A DNA stretch of 64,000 nt from contig VCJN01002823.1 of the NCBI GenBank assembly GCA_006384855.1, forward strand, positions 28,933-92,932. The letters are read 5' to 3'. This DNA comes from Tetraselmis striata (Eukaryota > Chlorophyta > Chlorodendrophyceae > Chlorodendrales > Chlorodendraceae). The notes under the pieces are model-generated. The model was not told where the DNA came from. It was given only the letters and a program-made list of their open reading frames with translations, and searched no databases. A program made the translations under genes and the position numbers. The stretch's first letter is position 1. Each line of letters opens with the position of its first letter. Shown here piece after piece: positions 1 through 10,984 of this stretch.

Positions 1-50
1 CGGCCGTTCGCCCTGCAAGAACCAGTAATATTGCAACCCTGTTTTAATTC

Positions 51-169
51 ATAACATTTCGGCGCTTTATCAGATTGGGCTGCAAATTAGTGCGATGGAA
101 AGCCCGTGACCTGCGCTTTCCAGCGCACTAATTTACAGCCCAATCTGATAAAACGCCGAAATGTTATGG
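51..169. repeat. Terminal hairpin of repeat copy A
   Basis: Two inverted arms of about 50-58 bases meet around position 105 and would fold into a long hairpin. The matching end of copy B (about 12222-12296) keeps both arm ends but has lost much of the stem, so copy A shows the more complete form. Confidence 0.75.
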
Positions 170-968
170 CATGTCAAAGTTACCCCCTTTTCTGGTATCC
201 CAGCCAGCCCACTCACTGCGGATGGGGCCGCATGATGGGGGCACGTAATGTGCCCTACCACGCAAGCTCCCAGGCGCGAGGACCCCTTTGATAGGTCTCC
301 ACGTCGCGTGGACCCCGTCATCATTTCGGCTTTTCCCCTTGGATTACGGGTGACATGTGTGACAACATGTGCGCATACCTGTGCAGCAGTGGCGGCATTG
401 TTGTCGAGGGGGCCAGCCCGCGCTTAGCCTACGGTGCGGGCGGTGTAAGCATGCACCTATGGAATCGAAGGCACTTTATGTGTGCTACTTTCACCCAGCG
501 AGGCGCGGCCAACGGCGCTTATCTTGCAGCTTGGAAAATTGTGGGATGTTTGGCCCCATCACGACGACGGGATCACTGGCACACTCTCATGGAAACACCA
601 TGCATTGCATCGGTAGCGTGCTTGCATGGATTGTGATCAATCTCAAAGGTCTTACAGCGCATGCATACGTCCACCCACCACCGGCAGCGCGCGGGCATAT
701 GCGAAGGATGGTAGCTACGCCGCCAACAAGTTGCCCCCAACAAGCATCGCCCATTTTTCTGTGGTTTTAGCCATGTGCCAAGCAATGCCATTGCCGAAGA
801 ACAATTCTAAAAGTGCGGTAACCGGGAGAAACGGCTGCCTCCTTGGCGTAGGCTTGCATACACTGGATTACAAGGCTCCATGGCCCCGTGGCCCCGTGGC
901 TTGGACACTGAGGCGAGGATACGCGCGGATTTCTATGTGCAAAGACTTATGTGGACTAGTGTATGTGC
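51..968. repeat. Dispersed repeat, copy A (inverted partner at about 10985-12300)
   Basis: This stretch matches, in reverse complement, the sequence at about 10985-12300. The match runs from the palindromic end near position 51 to the segment around 905-968. Its outer end is a hairpin: bases about 51-101 and 111-169 are near-perfect inverted repeats. Only short, unrecognisable reading frames occur inside. It is probably an old non-autonomous transposon or a decayed larger element; the class could not be assigned. Copy B carries a 407-bp LTR insertion that copy A lacks. Confidence 0.75.
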
Positions 969-1122
969 CTACATCCGGGAGATATCTCCCGGATGTATAT
1001 CGCTATATGCCTACATTTCACAAGGATCGTCTGGTTTGCCGAAGAATGCCAGGTCTGGTTACAGGTTGTGATATTCAGGAATTTGCAGGCATACGATCCC
1101 ACAGCCAGGGAGGGTTGGGCGG

Positions 1123-1301
1123 GCTGTGGTGCGCTCGATGGAGCGTGCCACAGCAAAGGAGAGTGACCGGTCGGTCCGCCGTGAAGGCAGGTGGTGGCTC
1201 TGACCGGCCCCCGCAATCGTGCGCGCGCACACACGCGCTACGGGCGCCGCGCCAGGGCTATCTCGTACAGGTAGAGAAACCACATAAACTAGTTTAGAAC
1301 A
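1123..1301 (-). repeat. Split direct repeat A2 of the DIRS-order element
   Basis: This 179-base block is identical to 3886-4064 and in the same orientation. It abuts and overlaps by three bases the short repeat at 1299-1328. Confidence 0.95.
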
Positions 1302-1328
1302 TTTCACAAGGATCGTCTGGTTTGCCGA
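1299..1328 (-). repeat. Short repeat B1 (partner B2 at 1013-1042)
   Basis: These 30 bases are repeated exactly at 1013-1042. B1 begins right after the TAG stop of the reverse transcriptase ORF, as expected for the 3' split repeat of a DIRS-order element. Confidence 0.9.
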
Positions 1329-3599
1329 CTAGAAAATGCCGGGCGCAGCAGGCCACGGGCGGGGGTCACGGGCGGGAATGTTGAAGGCGACGACAGGCCA
1401 GCGGGGTGCGCCCACAGGAAGGCGGTCGCCGGTACGGCCAGGAATGAAGAGGTCGTGGCGCGGCTTCCAAGAGCGCATGTCGGAGCACATCTCCGAGAGG
1501 AGCTGGTACCAAGCTTTGTCAGGCCAGTAGGGAACAATGACGATGGCTGGGGCACCGCTGGACTCAAGTTTGGAGACTAGATCGCCGATGAGGTTCCACG
1601 GAGGGTTACACCAGTTACGTTCGCAACGCCATGCAGCGTCGGAGAGGCGCAGGGCGTCGACGGCCTCGCACCGCGGGTCACGCCAACGGGCGTTGTAGCG
1701 GGGCAGGAGGGCGTTTTCAGAAGTCGCGAAGCGGTCGATGGTGCAGGCGCCCCATTTAGCAGTGAGCGAGGCGAATCGACGAGGGTTGAACTGCCAGTCG
1801 TCGCAATCAACCTCGCGACTAAGGCGGTCAGCCCATATATTCGCCGCAGAACGGATGTAGCGCACGGAAAGGGTGATGCCGTGCGTGTCCATGAGGTACC
1901 ACGTTTTGCGTAGCTCAGCCATGAGGCGTGGAGAGCGAGAGGTGAGGTTAGTGAGGACGCCGACAACTGCTTGGTTATCCTCGTGCAAGCGGATGTGGCG
2001 GTTTTGGAGCATGGGGAGGAAGGACTCGATAGCCAAGCGGACGGCTTTGAGCTCTTTCAGGGTAATGTGCGCATTGCGGTCATCGTCGTACCAAAAACCC
2101 CGAGCTTCATGGTGCTCGTTCAAAACGGCTCCCCAGCCGTAAGACGAACTGTCGACGTGTAGGTATCCGGTTTCGACGGGGCGGTTAATGGGGCGGCCGT
2201 TGTGTTGGGTGGGCACACCCACCCACCATTGCAGATCGCGCTCGAGCTGGCGGGTAAGCTTGACGCGGCCGGACCAAGAGTCGCGCGTCTTGAGCACATC
2301 ATGCAGCTCACGAAGGTAGAAACGGGCAGGGGCAATGGCCAAGTAGAGAAACTGGCATTTGCCCGCGAGAGCGGCCAACTCGCGAGCTGGCAACCACCGA
2401 CGATCGCGTTTTGCTCGTTGGATTAGGCGTTTGGCCACGCGAGCAATGCTGGCGAGTTTCTCAGCGGGCGCACGAAGAGTAGGCGACCCCGATGTGTCAA
2501 TTTCTAACCCCAGGTGCACGAGCTTCTGGGTGGGCTCCCACACGCCCTTGTTGGGGTTGCGCAGCAGACCAAAGCCCGAGAGGTGGCGTTCGATGTAGTC
2601 ACGTTGCCAGATGGCCTCAGCCTGAGTCCGAGCTAGAAACAGGAAATCGTCCATGTAGGGCAACATGCGCAGGCCAAATCGTCGCCGGAAAATAGGTGTG
2701 CCATCTGCTTCAGCCGGGTTACGACGCAATGCCCTAGTGAGGACGTTGGTGAATTGGCAGAAGTAATAGGGGGACAGAGACCAGCCCATGGGAAGGCCAG
2801 CCAGTCGGTACAGAGTGCCGCGGTAATCGACAGTGAAAAAATCCCTGTCCTCAGGGGCGATTCCAACCGCGTAAAACCCGTCTTGCAGGTCCATCTGTAA
2901 CATGTAGTCCCCAGGGCGCGCCAGGTTGCGTAAATGCGAAAGCGTCTCAAACGAAAGATCGCGCGTCTCACAATAGCGGTTCAGGGGGCGAAGGTCAATG
3001 ATGAGCCTCCATTTGTTTGTTCCAGGCTTAGGAACCAGGAACAGCCGGGACACCCATTTTGCGCAGTAGCCTCGCTCCCAGGCCCCAACGGCCAGGAAGC
3101 GAGCCAATTCACCGTCCATAAACTCCAGTTGAGCGGGAGTAGCATCCCCCATTGACACCCCCTGATGAAAAGAAGGTGGGGCAAGCCCGTCCAAGAAAGG
3201 AACGCGTACACCTCGGGATATCCAGTTGAGAACACTGCGATTTGCGCCAGCGGCTTGCCAGTTGCCGAGATTACGACGGACGCGATGTCTCATAAAAGGG
3301 GAGTCGGGAGTACAGGAATTGGCGCGATGGATGTCGCGAGGGGGGCGAGCAGAGCGCCCTGTCGCTCTGCTGGCCCTCTCCGCGTCGGCGTCAGGGTCCA
3401 CGGTGCGCGGCACAGTAGGAGTGCCGCGGCGTGGGAGTAGCCATGTGCCACTGGGCGCTGGCTTGGCCACTGGCAGTGTACTGTCACTTTGTACTCGAAT
3501 CTGTACTAGACGACGGGCATACGCCGGCATACGCCCCAATCGGAGCGCATCGCGACACCTACGCCGAGTAGGGGCCCGTACAGATCGAGCCATGCCCAC
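1329..3599 (-). CDS. DIRS-type reverse transcriptase / RNase H / Dam-like methylase polyprotein
   Basis: This uninterrupted 756-residue ORF encodes the enzymatic part of a DIRS-order retroelement. Reverse transcriptase covers about residues 180-440, with the catalytic motif LPYMDDFLFLA (YMDD at 315-318) and the upstream motif LPMGWSLSPYYF. RNase H follows at about 475-600, with HVDSSS (D483), LKELKA (E516), HEDNQA (D541) and WADRLSR (D591). The C terminus, about 610-756, has FATSENALLPRYN and CNPPWNLI, the NPPW box of the Dam-type N6-adenine methylase domain carried by many DIRS elements. The start is the first ATG; residues 1-130 match nothing I recognise. It is intact and so perhaps recently active. 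Confidence 0.92.
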   Translation of the reverse strand: MGMARSVRAPTRRRCRDALRLGRMPAYARRLVQIRVQSDSTLPVAKPAPSGTWLLPRRGTPTVPRTVDPDADAERASRATGRSARPPRDIHRANSCTPDSPFMRHRVRRNLGNWQAAGANRSVLNWISRGVRVPFLDGLAPPSFHQGVSMGDATPAQLEFMDGELARFLAVGAWERGYCAKWVSRLFLVPKPGTNKWRLIIDLRPLNRYCETRDLSFETLSHLRNLARPGDYMLQMDLQDGFYAVGIAPEDRDFFTVDYRGTLYRLAGLPMGWSLSPYYFCQFTNVLTRALRRNPAEADGTPIFRRRFGLRMLPYMDDFLFLARTQAEAIWQRDYIERHLSGFGLLRNPNKGVWEPTQKLVHLGLEIDTSGSPTLRAPAEKLASIARVAKRLIQRAKRDRRWLPARELAALAGKCQFLYLAIAPARFYLRELHDVLKTRDSWSGRVKLTRQLERDLQWWVGVPTQHNGRPINRPVETGYLHVDSSSYGWGAVLNEHHEARGFWYDDDRNAHITLKELKAVRLAIESFLPMLQNRHIRLHEDNQAVVGVLTNLTSRSPRLMAELRKTWYLMDTHGITLSVRYIRSAANIWADRLSREVDCDDWQFNPRRFASLTAKWGACTIDRFATSENALLPRYNARWRDPRCEAVDALRLSDAAWRCERNWCNPPWNLIGDLVSKLESSGAPAIVIVPYWPDKAWYQLLSEMCSDMRSWKPRHDLFIPGRTGDRLPVGAPRWPVVAFNIPARDPRPWPAAPGIF

Positions 3600-3885
3600 A
3601 CGGGAAAGGGCAGCCAGGGGTTACTGTTGGTCGACACTGGTCGAAGGTCTTGGACCTTGTTCCACTGAATGGGGAAGCGCTGCAGCTTCGTCCTCTCCTC
3701 GCGTTGGGCGAGTAATCAGCAGCTCGTTCGCGGGTAGTAGTTAGCACGTCGCAAGCGGCGCGCGTACATTAACCACACAAACCCTAACGGGTTTCTCCCA
3801 GGGGGGGCCCCGAAAGGCGTCGCTCACCGTACATGGTACGATGGCGGAAGACCGGCACCCTGCGCGGCAAAATTGCCGCGACTTT

Positions 3886-4064
3886 GCTGTGGTGCGCTCG
3901 ATGGAGCGTGCCACAGCAAAGGAGAGTGACCGGTCGGTCCGCCGTGAAGGCAGGTGGTGGCTCTGACCGGCCCCCGCAATCGTGCGCGCGCACACACGCG
4001 CTACGGGCGCCGCGCCAGGGCTATCTCGTACAGGTAGAGAAACCACATAAACTAGTTTAGAACA
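3886..4064 (-). repeat. Split direct repeat A1 of the DIRS-order element
   Basis: This 179-base block is identical to 1123-1301 and lies upstream of the reverse transcriptase ORF on its coding strand. It is the presumed 5' end of the element. Confidence 0.95.
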
Positions 4065-4863
4065 ATAAAGCAGCAATCGGTTTGGCGTAATATAAATGTT
4101 GCGTGCAGCCTGCGCACGGATAAAGACCTACCCGTTCATTACTTTTGACGCCTGTAGTAATATCCCCGCGTCCCGTTTTCGTAGTGCGACTGTGCGATGA
4201 GTCCTCGTACCTGTACTCGTACCGCGTATTAGTCGCCAGTCCGGCAATCCTTAGGCCACACGGGTACCCGTATGTACTGCGCGAGCCGTAAGATTGGAGG
4301 CGGCGGGGGAAACGAGAAGTACGATTGTCAGGTTCAGATTTCTGAATGCCAGAGTGTCTCTCCGGACCGTAAACTATCAGGTAGTAGGTCACTTTAAAGC
4401 ACTGTCCGTACGTCCGTACAGTCGACATTGCCAGACTGGCGGGGTGTCGATGGCCTTTCCTATCTTATCATTCAGCACATACGCCCCAAGATGACCCCCA
4501 TGCGGAGCAGATGAATGGCTGGTGATCCTTGTGCTCGTACACCGGAAACGCCGAATCGCGCGCATTGCAAATGGCAAGTATTCGGATACCAGCAGCGTTT
4601 AGTCGCCACCAAATTATCATCAAATTATCTCAGCTGGCCGCCTGTGTGTTGCCGCGCAACCGCCACACGGAAGATTTTAAAATGCATTGGATAAGGGTTG
4701 GTCTGTGCTCGTACCTAATCTACCTTAATCCTACATATCCGGACGAGGATTACAGGGTTGATCTTCTGGGAGTACTGCTTCATGCGGCGGATTTTTTACT
4801 GTCTCCACAGCCTTTTTGTGATTCACACCGGTACCAGTAATTAACCATACTAACGTATTACCT
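4065..4863. other. Non-coding flank; segment shared with 12745-12840
   Basis: No gene was found. Bases about 4070-4165 resemble 12745-12840 in the same orientation, including a shared 20-base stretch around 4131-4150. This is probably a piece of the same old repeat family into which the DIRS-order element inserted. The remainder shows no recognisable structure. Confidence 0.5.
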
Positions 4864-5582
4864 TTTAGACGGTGATCCAACAGTGTTGGAAATTTCGTCA
4901 CTGGCCTTTAATTAGTCTTGCAGAATGCTTCGGCAATTTGCTTGATGACTATAACGGAGCGTCGTCTACCCAGGGCTTTCCGTGACTGGATTGCTGCCCA
5001 AACGGCCGTCGTAGAGACGCTGCAAGGGTTTCACTGGTGCCAGTCCTGTCCCGGAGGCGAAAAAAAAACAAACGTAGTACCTAATCCTTTTTTTGTTTTT
5101 TTTCCGCCCCCGGGACAGGACTGGCACCAGTGAAACCCTTGCAGCGTCTCTACGACGGCCGTTTAGGCAGCAATCCAGCGTCGCGTCGCTCGTCGGCATG
5201 TGTTGCTATGACCCGGGTCATTGGCTGCAAGCGTCCTCGCCGCAGCTGATAGCCTACCCCGGGGCGGGGGTTCCTTAAGTTCCTGGCAGCTAAGTGACTT
5301 CGTGGTTCCCTTGGCTCTTTCTTGGTTCTTGGCTCCCTGTCCTCCTGCTCGACCTTGGTTTCGGGCTTAAGTCTCTCTTCTGCTGGCAATCTTTCATAGT
5401 TGCTGTTAGTTCTGTTGTAGTGCGCTTCTGTGAAAGCCCTGATGTAATTAAGTAGTCCAGTTACGGAAAGCCCTGGGTAGGCGACGCTCCGTTATAGTCA
5501 TCAAGCAAATTGCCGAAACAATCTGCAAGACTAATTGGAGGATAGTGACAGAATTTCCAACACTGTTGGATCACCATCTAAA
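4864..5582. mobile_element. Palindromic terminal-inverted-repeat element (MITE/foldback type)
   Basis: The ends are inverted repeats of about 118 bases (4864-4985 against 5461-5582, roughly 90 percent identical) beginning TTTAGA. A second, nearly perfect inverted repeat lies inside (about 4985-5061 against 5099-5175) around an A-rich/T-rich centre. Bases 5180-5455 have no mirror and were probably added or kept asymmetrically. A third copy of the left arm is at 6246-6436. No transposase ORF is present, so this is a non-autonomous element; no convincing target duplication was found. Confidence 0.75.
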
Positions 5583-5626
5583 GCACTGCCATCAAAATAC
5601 CCGGCACTGACCACGAAAGGTCCGCC

Positions 5627-6180
5627 CTACCCGTTTGGGCCCATTCGAGTAATGCGAGTTGGGGCAAGCCCCAACCTGCGGAGCAAAGCATTTCGGGAGT
5701 GCGATACATGTGCAACAAAAAAGGCAATGTGAGGGAGGGCCCGACGCCATAGCTGGAAAATTTTCCCATTCCCAATAAAATCCAGGGCGCCGTGAAGGGA
5801 AGGGGGGACCCCGCCCAAAATAAAGGCAGTTAAGTCCTCAGGTGTTGACGCAATAACCTGACTACTAATAAAATCCCTGAACTCCGGAACTAACAACCCA
5901 AAATTATGACGGTGATACCCCCACCGCGGGCACTCCACCAACATATGTTCGATAGTCTCAGATTCACCTCCGCCACATGCAGGGCAGTGTTCAAGGAACC
6001 GCTCAGGCATGGCATGAATCCGGGCCAATCGGCGGGCAGTGGGAAATACTCGGGTGCGTAATTGTATCATAATGTGCAACCCGGCCACAACCCCCGCGGG
6101 GACACCCACACCGTACTGGTGCAACGGGTTTGACGCATAGGACGCCTGGACATATATACCCCAGGTGTTAATCCTAAACC
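5627..6180 (-). pseudogene. LINE reverse transcriptase, C-terminal fragment
   Basis: This minus-strand frame is open for about 180 residues and ends with TAG at 5627. It has the C-terminal region of non-LTR retrotransposon reverse transcriptases: the stretch LRTRVFPTARRLARI, then CPACGGGESETIEHMLVECP, the CxxC...H...C zinc-binding signature that follows the polymerase domain. The catalytic polymerase core, with its YADD box, is absent, and a stop precedes the fragment. It is therefore a 5'-truncated LINE remnant, the usual result of incomplete target-primed reverse transcription. It lies between two copies of the palindromic element. Confidence 0.72.
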
Positions 6181-6245
6181 TTACCTACTGTACCGGCACT
6201 CCACTTGCGCGCGTCGCGACTTCGGAAATGTGGATGTCGGCGTCG

Positions 6246-6440
6246 TTGGAAATTTTATCACTGGCCTTTAATTAGTCTTGCAGAATGCTCCGGCAATTTG
6301 CTTCGGCAATTTGCTTGAGTATCACGGAGCGTCGCCTACCCAGGGCTTTCCGTAACTGGATTGCTGCCTAAACGGCCGTAGTCGTAGAGACGCTGCAAGG
6401 GTTTCACTGGTGCCAGTCCTGCCTCGGGGGCGGGGAAAAA
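6246..6440. repeat. Third partial copy of the palindromic element arm
   Basis: The sequence matches the left arm of the element at 4864-5061 in the same orientation and includes a short internal duplication near 6290-6315. Only one arm is present. Confidence 0.75.
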
Positions 6441-8322
6441 ACGACATAGTCGCATCGCCGACGTCGAACTCGTTTGCATGCCAGGAGTGACGACATGCAT
6501 GCGCGCGTTTTCTACATCCGCGGGACCAGCGGACGCGTGCTGGATGTACTCCTACAATAGGACCCACCTTCTATGAATAGCTCGTCGCACCCTGTTTGGC
6601 CTCATCCTGTTGCGCCGCTGCGATAGCGGCTAGACAGGGCTGGCAGCAATGTCGAACGAGAACGCAGAGCACCGGCCTCGTAGTTTCACCGCTACTACCT
6701 GCTAGTACCAATGCTCGTAATATTTCGTTTCTATACGCGTAGGTGCGCGTTGCTCGAGTAGCCGCCTGCGCCCTCTAGCGCTATATCAATTAACTACGGG
6801 GGTGGCGGTCGAGCGGTCGTAGTAGTGCTCACGAGTAGACTGCAGGCGGCAACTACCGTCACGCTCGCTCGGAAACCGACAAACCCCGCACATGGTCTGA
6901 TGTGAGTTTTATCGCACGCGTCGTGAGACAACCCTCTCATAACGCGAGTACTTTTAGACGTGCATGACCAACCCCCCTCCCACCCCTCCCCCCCGGGTCC
7001 AGCGGCCCGCGCCCCCTTGGACATGCAAGGGTTTGTACCATCACATGCGTGCATGTTTGGTACATGCTGGCAATGTTATGTGTTAACAGCTCACATCGTT
7101 CTGCGCACAATTGCAGTCCGCCGCTCTACACACATACCAGTACCTGTATAGGCATCTTATATTGTTCCGGACATCCGCGGCCCAGTAGGGTCCCCCCCCC
7201 CCCCCCCCCCCCGCGCTACTTGGTGATTAGGCCGTCCTGAAGAGCACGCCATCAAGCACGCTGCATAGCGCCGGGGGCGACAACACAAGGATGACCCAAG
7301 CCCCAGCATTCACTGTCTCTTGTTGGCCACCTGTAATTTCAAAATGGGCATCGGCATTTCCAATGTATACGCTTCTGCACCAGCTGTCTTGACATTACAG
7401 TGAAGCTGCGGTAGAAGAGAAAGGGCTGCACCGGAGAACAGCGATATACAATTGCCCACTAAGGAATGTGTACAGCTGCATCTTCCATGCAGAGGGCTTC
7501 CAATGCATCGTGTCGAGGAGGCGGTGTTTATGGCGGTCAGATATGCTCACTGACAATCATGCATGAATGACTTAGCATTCCGAGATTGACATGCAACAAG
7601 CCAAGTGCTGATCTTGTGCGGCTTCATGAAGCCGGCACTCAACTCAGCTGGCGCGTAGCTTGCAGAAGACAATCTCCTACTGATGATAAAATTCCAATTC
7701 CATACAGAAGGAGAGAATATCTTCGGTCTGGTTAAGAGCCAATAATTCAGATATTATGTCCGTGATACATTCTAATATATTTCCATATGACTGCAGTTGT
7801 CCTCTGTTCATGTTGGGGGGGTGTAAATCTATTCAAGGTTCAAATAATGCGGGCGCAGCTTCTAGTGGTCAGGCCAGGCACTTGAGAACATACTTAGTGG
7901 TGCACACCGTACCCCACAGGCTGCATGCTGCTGTCAACTCATGGGAATTGGCGCCTCAACTTCTGGAGTCAGCCGAGCACAATATGAAAGCCCTATATAT
8001 CCAAACCAGATTGCCCCACGCAAAGACACACTTGGCATATACACACCTGCAAGATGGCACAACATTTACGCCCGTCGCGATCTAACCACAGTGCAGGCTG
8101 AATACATGCAAATTGTCCAATGGTACATCATGTCAGGAAGGTGTGCCAGAAGACAGGAAGGGCAGCAGCTGATTTTAATGGCAATCAATCTGATTTGATC
8201 ACATGTTATATATCATGAAAGCTGTTGTTAGCTCCAGCGGATTTATATTGAGAAACTATTATCTCTCCCAGAATACTCTGCTCTCTACAACGCCGAAAGC
8301 AATCATCTATTGATGCGATGAT
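6441..8322. other. Intergenic; no supported gene
   Basis: Reading frames here are short and carry no recognisable domain. A run of 21 C residues lies at 7192-7212. The right part is the presumed 3' flank of delta-carbonic anhydrase 1. Confidence 0.6.
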
Positions 8323-9877
8323 TTAACCCTGAACCTGAACAGAGTTGCCAGCAACTTGCTGGTTGTTGGCGGCCAGGTGGTCAGCCACAAGCTCACGAGA
8401 GCCGTGCGCGTAGAGATCATCTGACATGTCATCGCGCTGCGCCTTCATGTCAGCGCACATCTTGTCAAAGGAGGAGGCAGAGACGACATGGCACTTGCGG
8501 TCCACCTGCCATTTGGAGGTGAAATGTTGTGGGGGGAGGGGTCATTTTGCAGTAAGGGCATTGAACCAAGCGCATTGTAATATGAATCAGTGGAATGGCA
8601 ACTAAAGAAACACTTCCACCAGGATTTCTCCTGGCATCACCTGCATAATCAAACGTAACAATATGTGGACATGCACGCACGGTGACGAGTGAATGGAAAG
8701 CTGTGAAGCTGCTCACCTGCCAAGTGATGGGCGTGTAGCGAGAGCACACCCAGTTATTGCGGCTGGTACCAGTGGTGGAGCCGGTGTACATGGCAATGTC
8801 AGAGCCCATCTCGCCGTCCACGATCATGCCACGCATGAGGTCAGGGTAGTAGTAGTCCTCATCGTTGATTATGGTGAACACCTGTGCCTGGACACCGATC
8901 TTTTGGTAGGTGTTCAGAGGGTCGAGAGAGATGATGCCGCCCTTGCAGAAAACACCTGATGGTCAGAAAAACAGAAACAATGTAAGGAACGGGGCGAAAA
9001 GTTGCATCACTAACATTCATCAGCCCATGATTTGCAGAGCCTCCCATACCGTCGTAGAAGGGAGTCTGAAACTGGTTAGGAGTGCCGCACGCGCCGGCAG
9101 CGGAGTGGGGCCAGTGCACCTGTCGGGGAGGACACGGCGGCATAGGGGCCGAAATCGTAAGACACAACATGCGGCCACGGCGATATCTTGCGTTCAGATA
9201 ACGCGGGGTCGACTAACGATGCATACGCGGGTCCAAACCTCGTAGGTGTTGCCGACGTGCATGCCGACACAGTGCTTCCAGTCGTACTCAGTGGTGAAAG
9301 CGGGCGTATCGGTGTACTTGTGGCAGCGGAAGCCCTGGCGCGCGTCGGGGGCGAGCAGCCTGCGGCCCTTGGCCGAGTATGAGGGCCCGGTGCCAAACAT
9401 GTCGTACTCGCCGACGGACAGGTGCTCCGCGCCCAGGTGCCAGTGCACGTTGACAGGGCAAAGGCCCTGGGTCCAGTACGGCTCGGTAATCGGCACGCGA
9501 TCACCCGTGTCAAGCTGGCCGACGTAGCCCGCGGTAACGTTGGCTCCGGCTTGCTCCAGCACCGCGATGACGCCCTCCACCATGCAGTCGGTGTTCTGGA
9601 AATAGTTGTCCTCAGCCGCGGCGTCGGCGTGCACGGGCTTCTTGCCCTCGCAAATGTTCTCGCCTTGCAAGTTCGCGCCAGCCTCGATCGACAAAGCAAC
9701 TTCCTCGGAGGACGTCGTAGAGGCGGCTGCGCTGCTGTTGACAACCGTGGCTGGCTGCTGGGTAGCCATTTCAGAGAGGCTCTTCACCTGGACGAGAGTC
9801 ACGATTGATACGATGGTGAGGGCGAGGAGGAGCACAAGGGCCACCACACCGCCGATCGTGACCTTGGAAGACGCCAT
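8323..9877 (-). CDS. Delta-class carbonic anhydrase 1, membrane-anchored
   Basis: This gene encodes a zinc enzyme that interconverts CO2 and bicarbonate (delta class, TWCA1 type). Exons on the minus strand are 9877-9239, 9119-9050, 8955-8717 and 8505-8323, giving 376 residues; all introns are GT-AG and phases match. Residues 8-30 form a hydrophobic signal or membrane anchor. The class signature CPVNVHWHLGAEH is at 140-152, with H145 and H147 as likely zinc ligands and H152 close by. Further conserved blocks are NYFQNTDCMVEGV and GSDIAMYTGSTTG. The start ATG has a good context (gagccATGg). It is divergent from, and closely related to, the gene at 13713-15381, but has a shorter N terminus and a short extra C-terminal tail. 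Location (plastid lumen, periplasm or endomembrane) cannot be told from the sequence. Confidence 0.93.
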
Positions 9878-10984
9878 GGCTCTACGAAATTCTCTCGTCC
9901 TGACGCTTGGAGAGGAGGTACAAGGAGAGACACCGCCGAGAGGCCTGAAGCAGCACTTGGATAGCCTGGCGGCGGCACACAGGGTTGGGGGACGAGTTTG
10001 AAGCCGGAATGTTGCCGCGCTGGAATATCGCGCAGGCAGTTGTCTACTTTACTTTTTGGTATTGTCTCATCCACTTACTGTAACATCCGCTGTCATTGGC
10101 GGAGGTCGGCTCGCCCGGTGCCTTCGCAGTACCCGTACCCTGTACTCGTAGACACGGGTAGTAGACATAGCGGCTAGCGCATGGTGATTTCCGATATCAC
10201 CTTCTACTGCGAGCTCATGTAAATACATCACAGCGTATAGTCATGACGCGAGATTGTCGGGCTTATTCTAGAGCCAAAAGCAACACAGTCCACCGCTAAC
10301 GTAGCGTTGCGAACTTGCGATGGCGTGTGATAATTATGCGCCGCCCCCTATAACTATTGGAGTCTATTACTTTTATATCACGAGTTTTTCACTAGTCTCT
10401 AGAGACGTGTCATTAAAGTCGTGAGATTACAGGGTAATCACCGGGTCTTACACTGGTCTAACCAAAAAGGCATCTTTCGCGGATGTGGTCTTACACTGGT
10501 CGGTAGGCTATTGAGTTTACACCCGCACTTCGACCAGTTCGACCTAATGTACTGCGCGCTTATTTTGCGATTTAGTATTTTGATCACTTTATTGCGGATT
10601 CAGCAATTTCTGTTGAATTTCCGGCGCGCACTAGCTGGTATATCGCTGATTTTTGAAGCGCATATACGCTAAGCGCGGCCATGGGCTCGCGACGCAGCGA
10701 GAGAGCGACTACCTGTAGTCGTCGTAGACGAACATCACCCGCATGTTCTCAGAGCACGCATTGAAATAATTAGAGACCTACCCTATATAGCCCTAGATAT
10801 ATACCATATATATGTACATGCCATGTGTATATTACCCATGACGATGCGTTATAACGCATTTATATCTGGCAAAATCATGCAGCATTTCACAAATGCCAGA
10901 CATGTAATTGCGTACATGTTCACAATACGCCTTCGCATTCATTGTGCGCTTACTGGTAGGAGCCGGCTAGCTCGAGGGAAGATG
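9878..10984. other. Intergenic region upstream of delta-carbonic anhydrase 1
   Basis: No gene was found. A 15-base direct repeat occurs near 10443 and 10487. The stretch next to 9878 is the 5' flank of the carbonic anhydrase, but no promoter motif could be assigned. Confidence 0.5.

Larger units (their letters stand above)
1013..4064 (-). mobile_element. DIRS-order retroelement with split direct repeats (Kangaroo/PAT/Ngaro-like layout)
   Basis: Read on the minus strand the order is: repeat A1 (4064-3886), one long ORF (3599-1329), a 30-base repeat B1 (1328-1299) starting at the stop codon, repeat A2 (1301-1123, identical to A1 over 179 bases), an 80-base spacer, and B2 (1042-1013, identical to B1). 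The A1-ORF-B1-A2-B2 order is the split-direct-repeat plan known from tyrosine-recombinase retroelements, including Kangaroo of Volvox. The ORF has reverse transcriptase, RNase H and Dam-like methylase, but no tyrosine recombinase ORF is visible, so the copy may be non-autonomous. Identical repeats imply a recent insertion. Confidence 0.8.
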
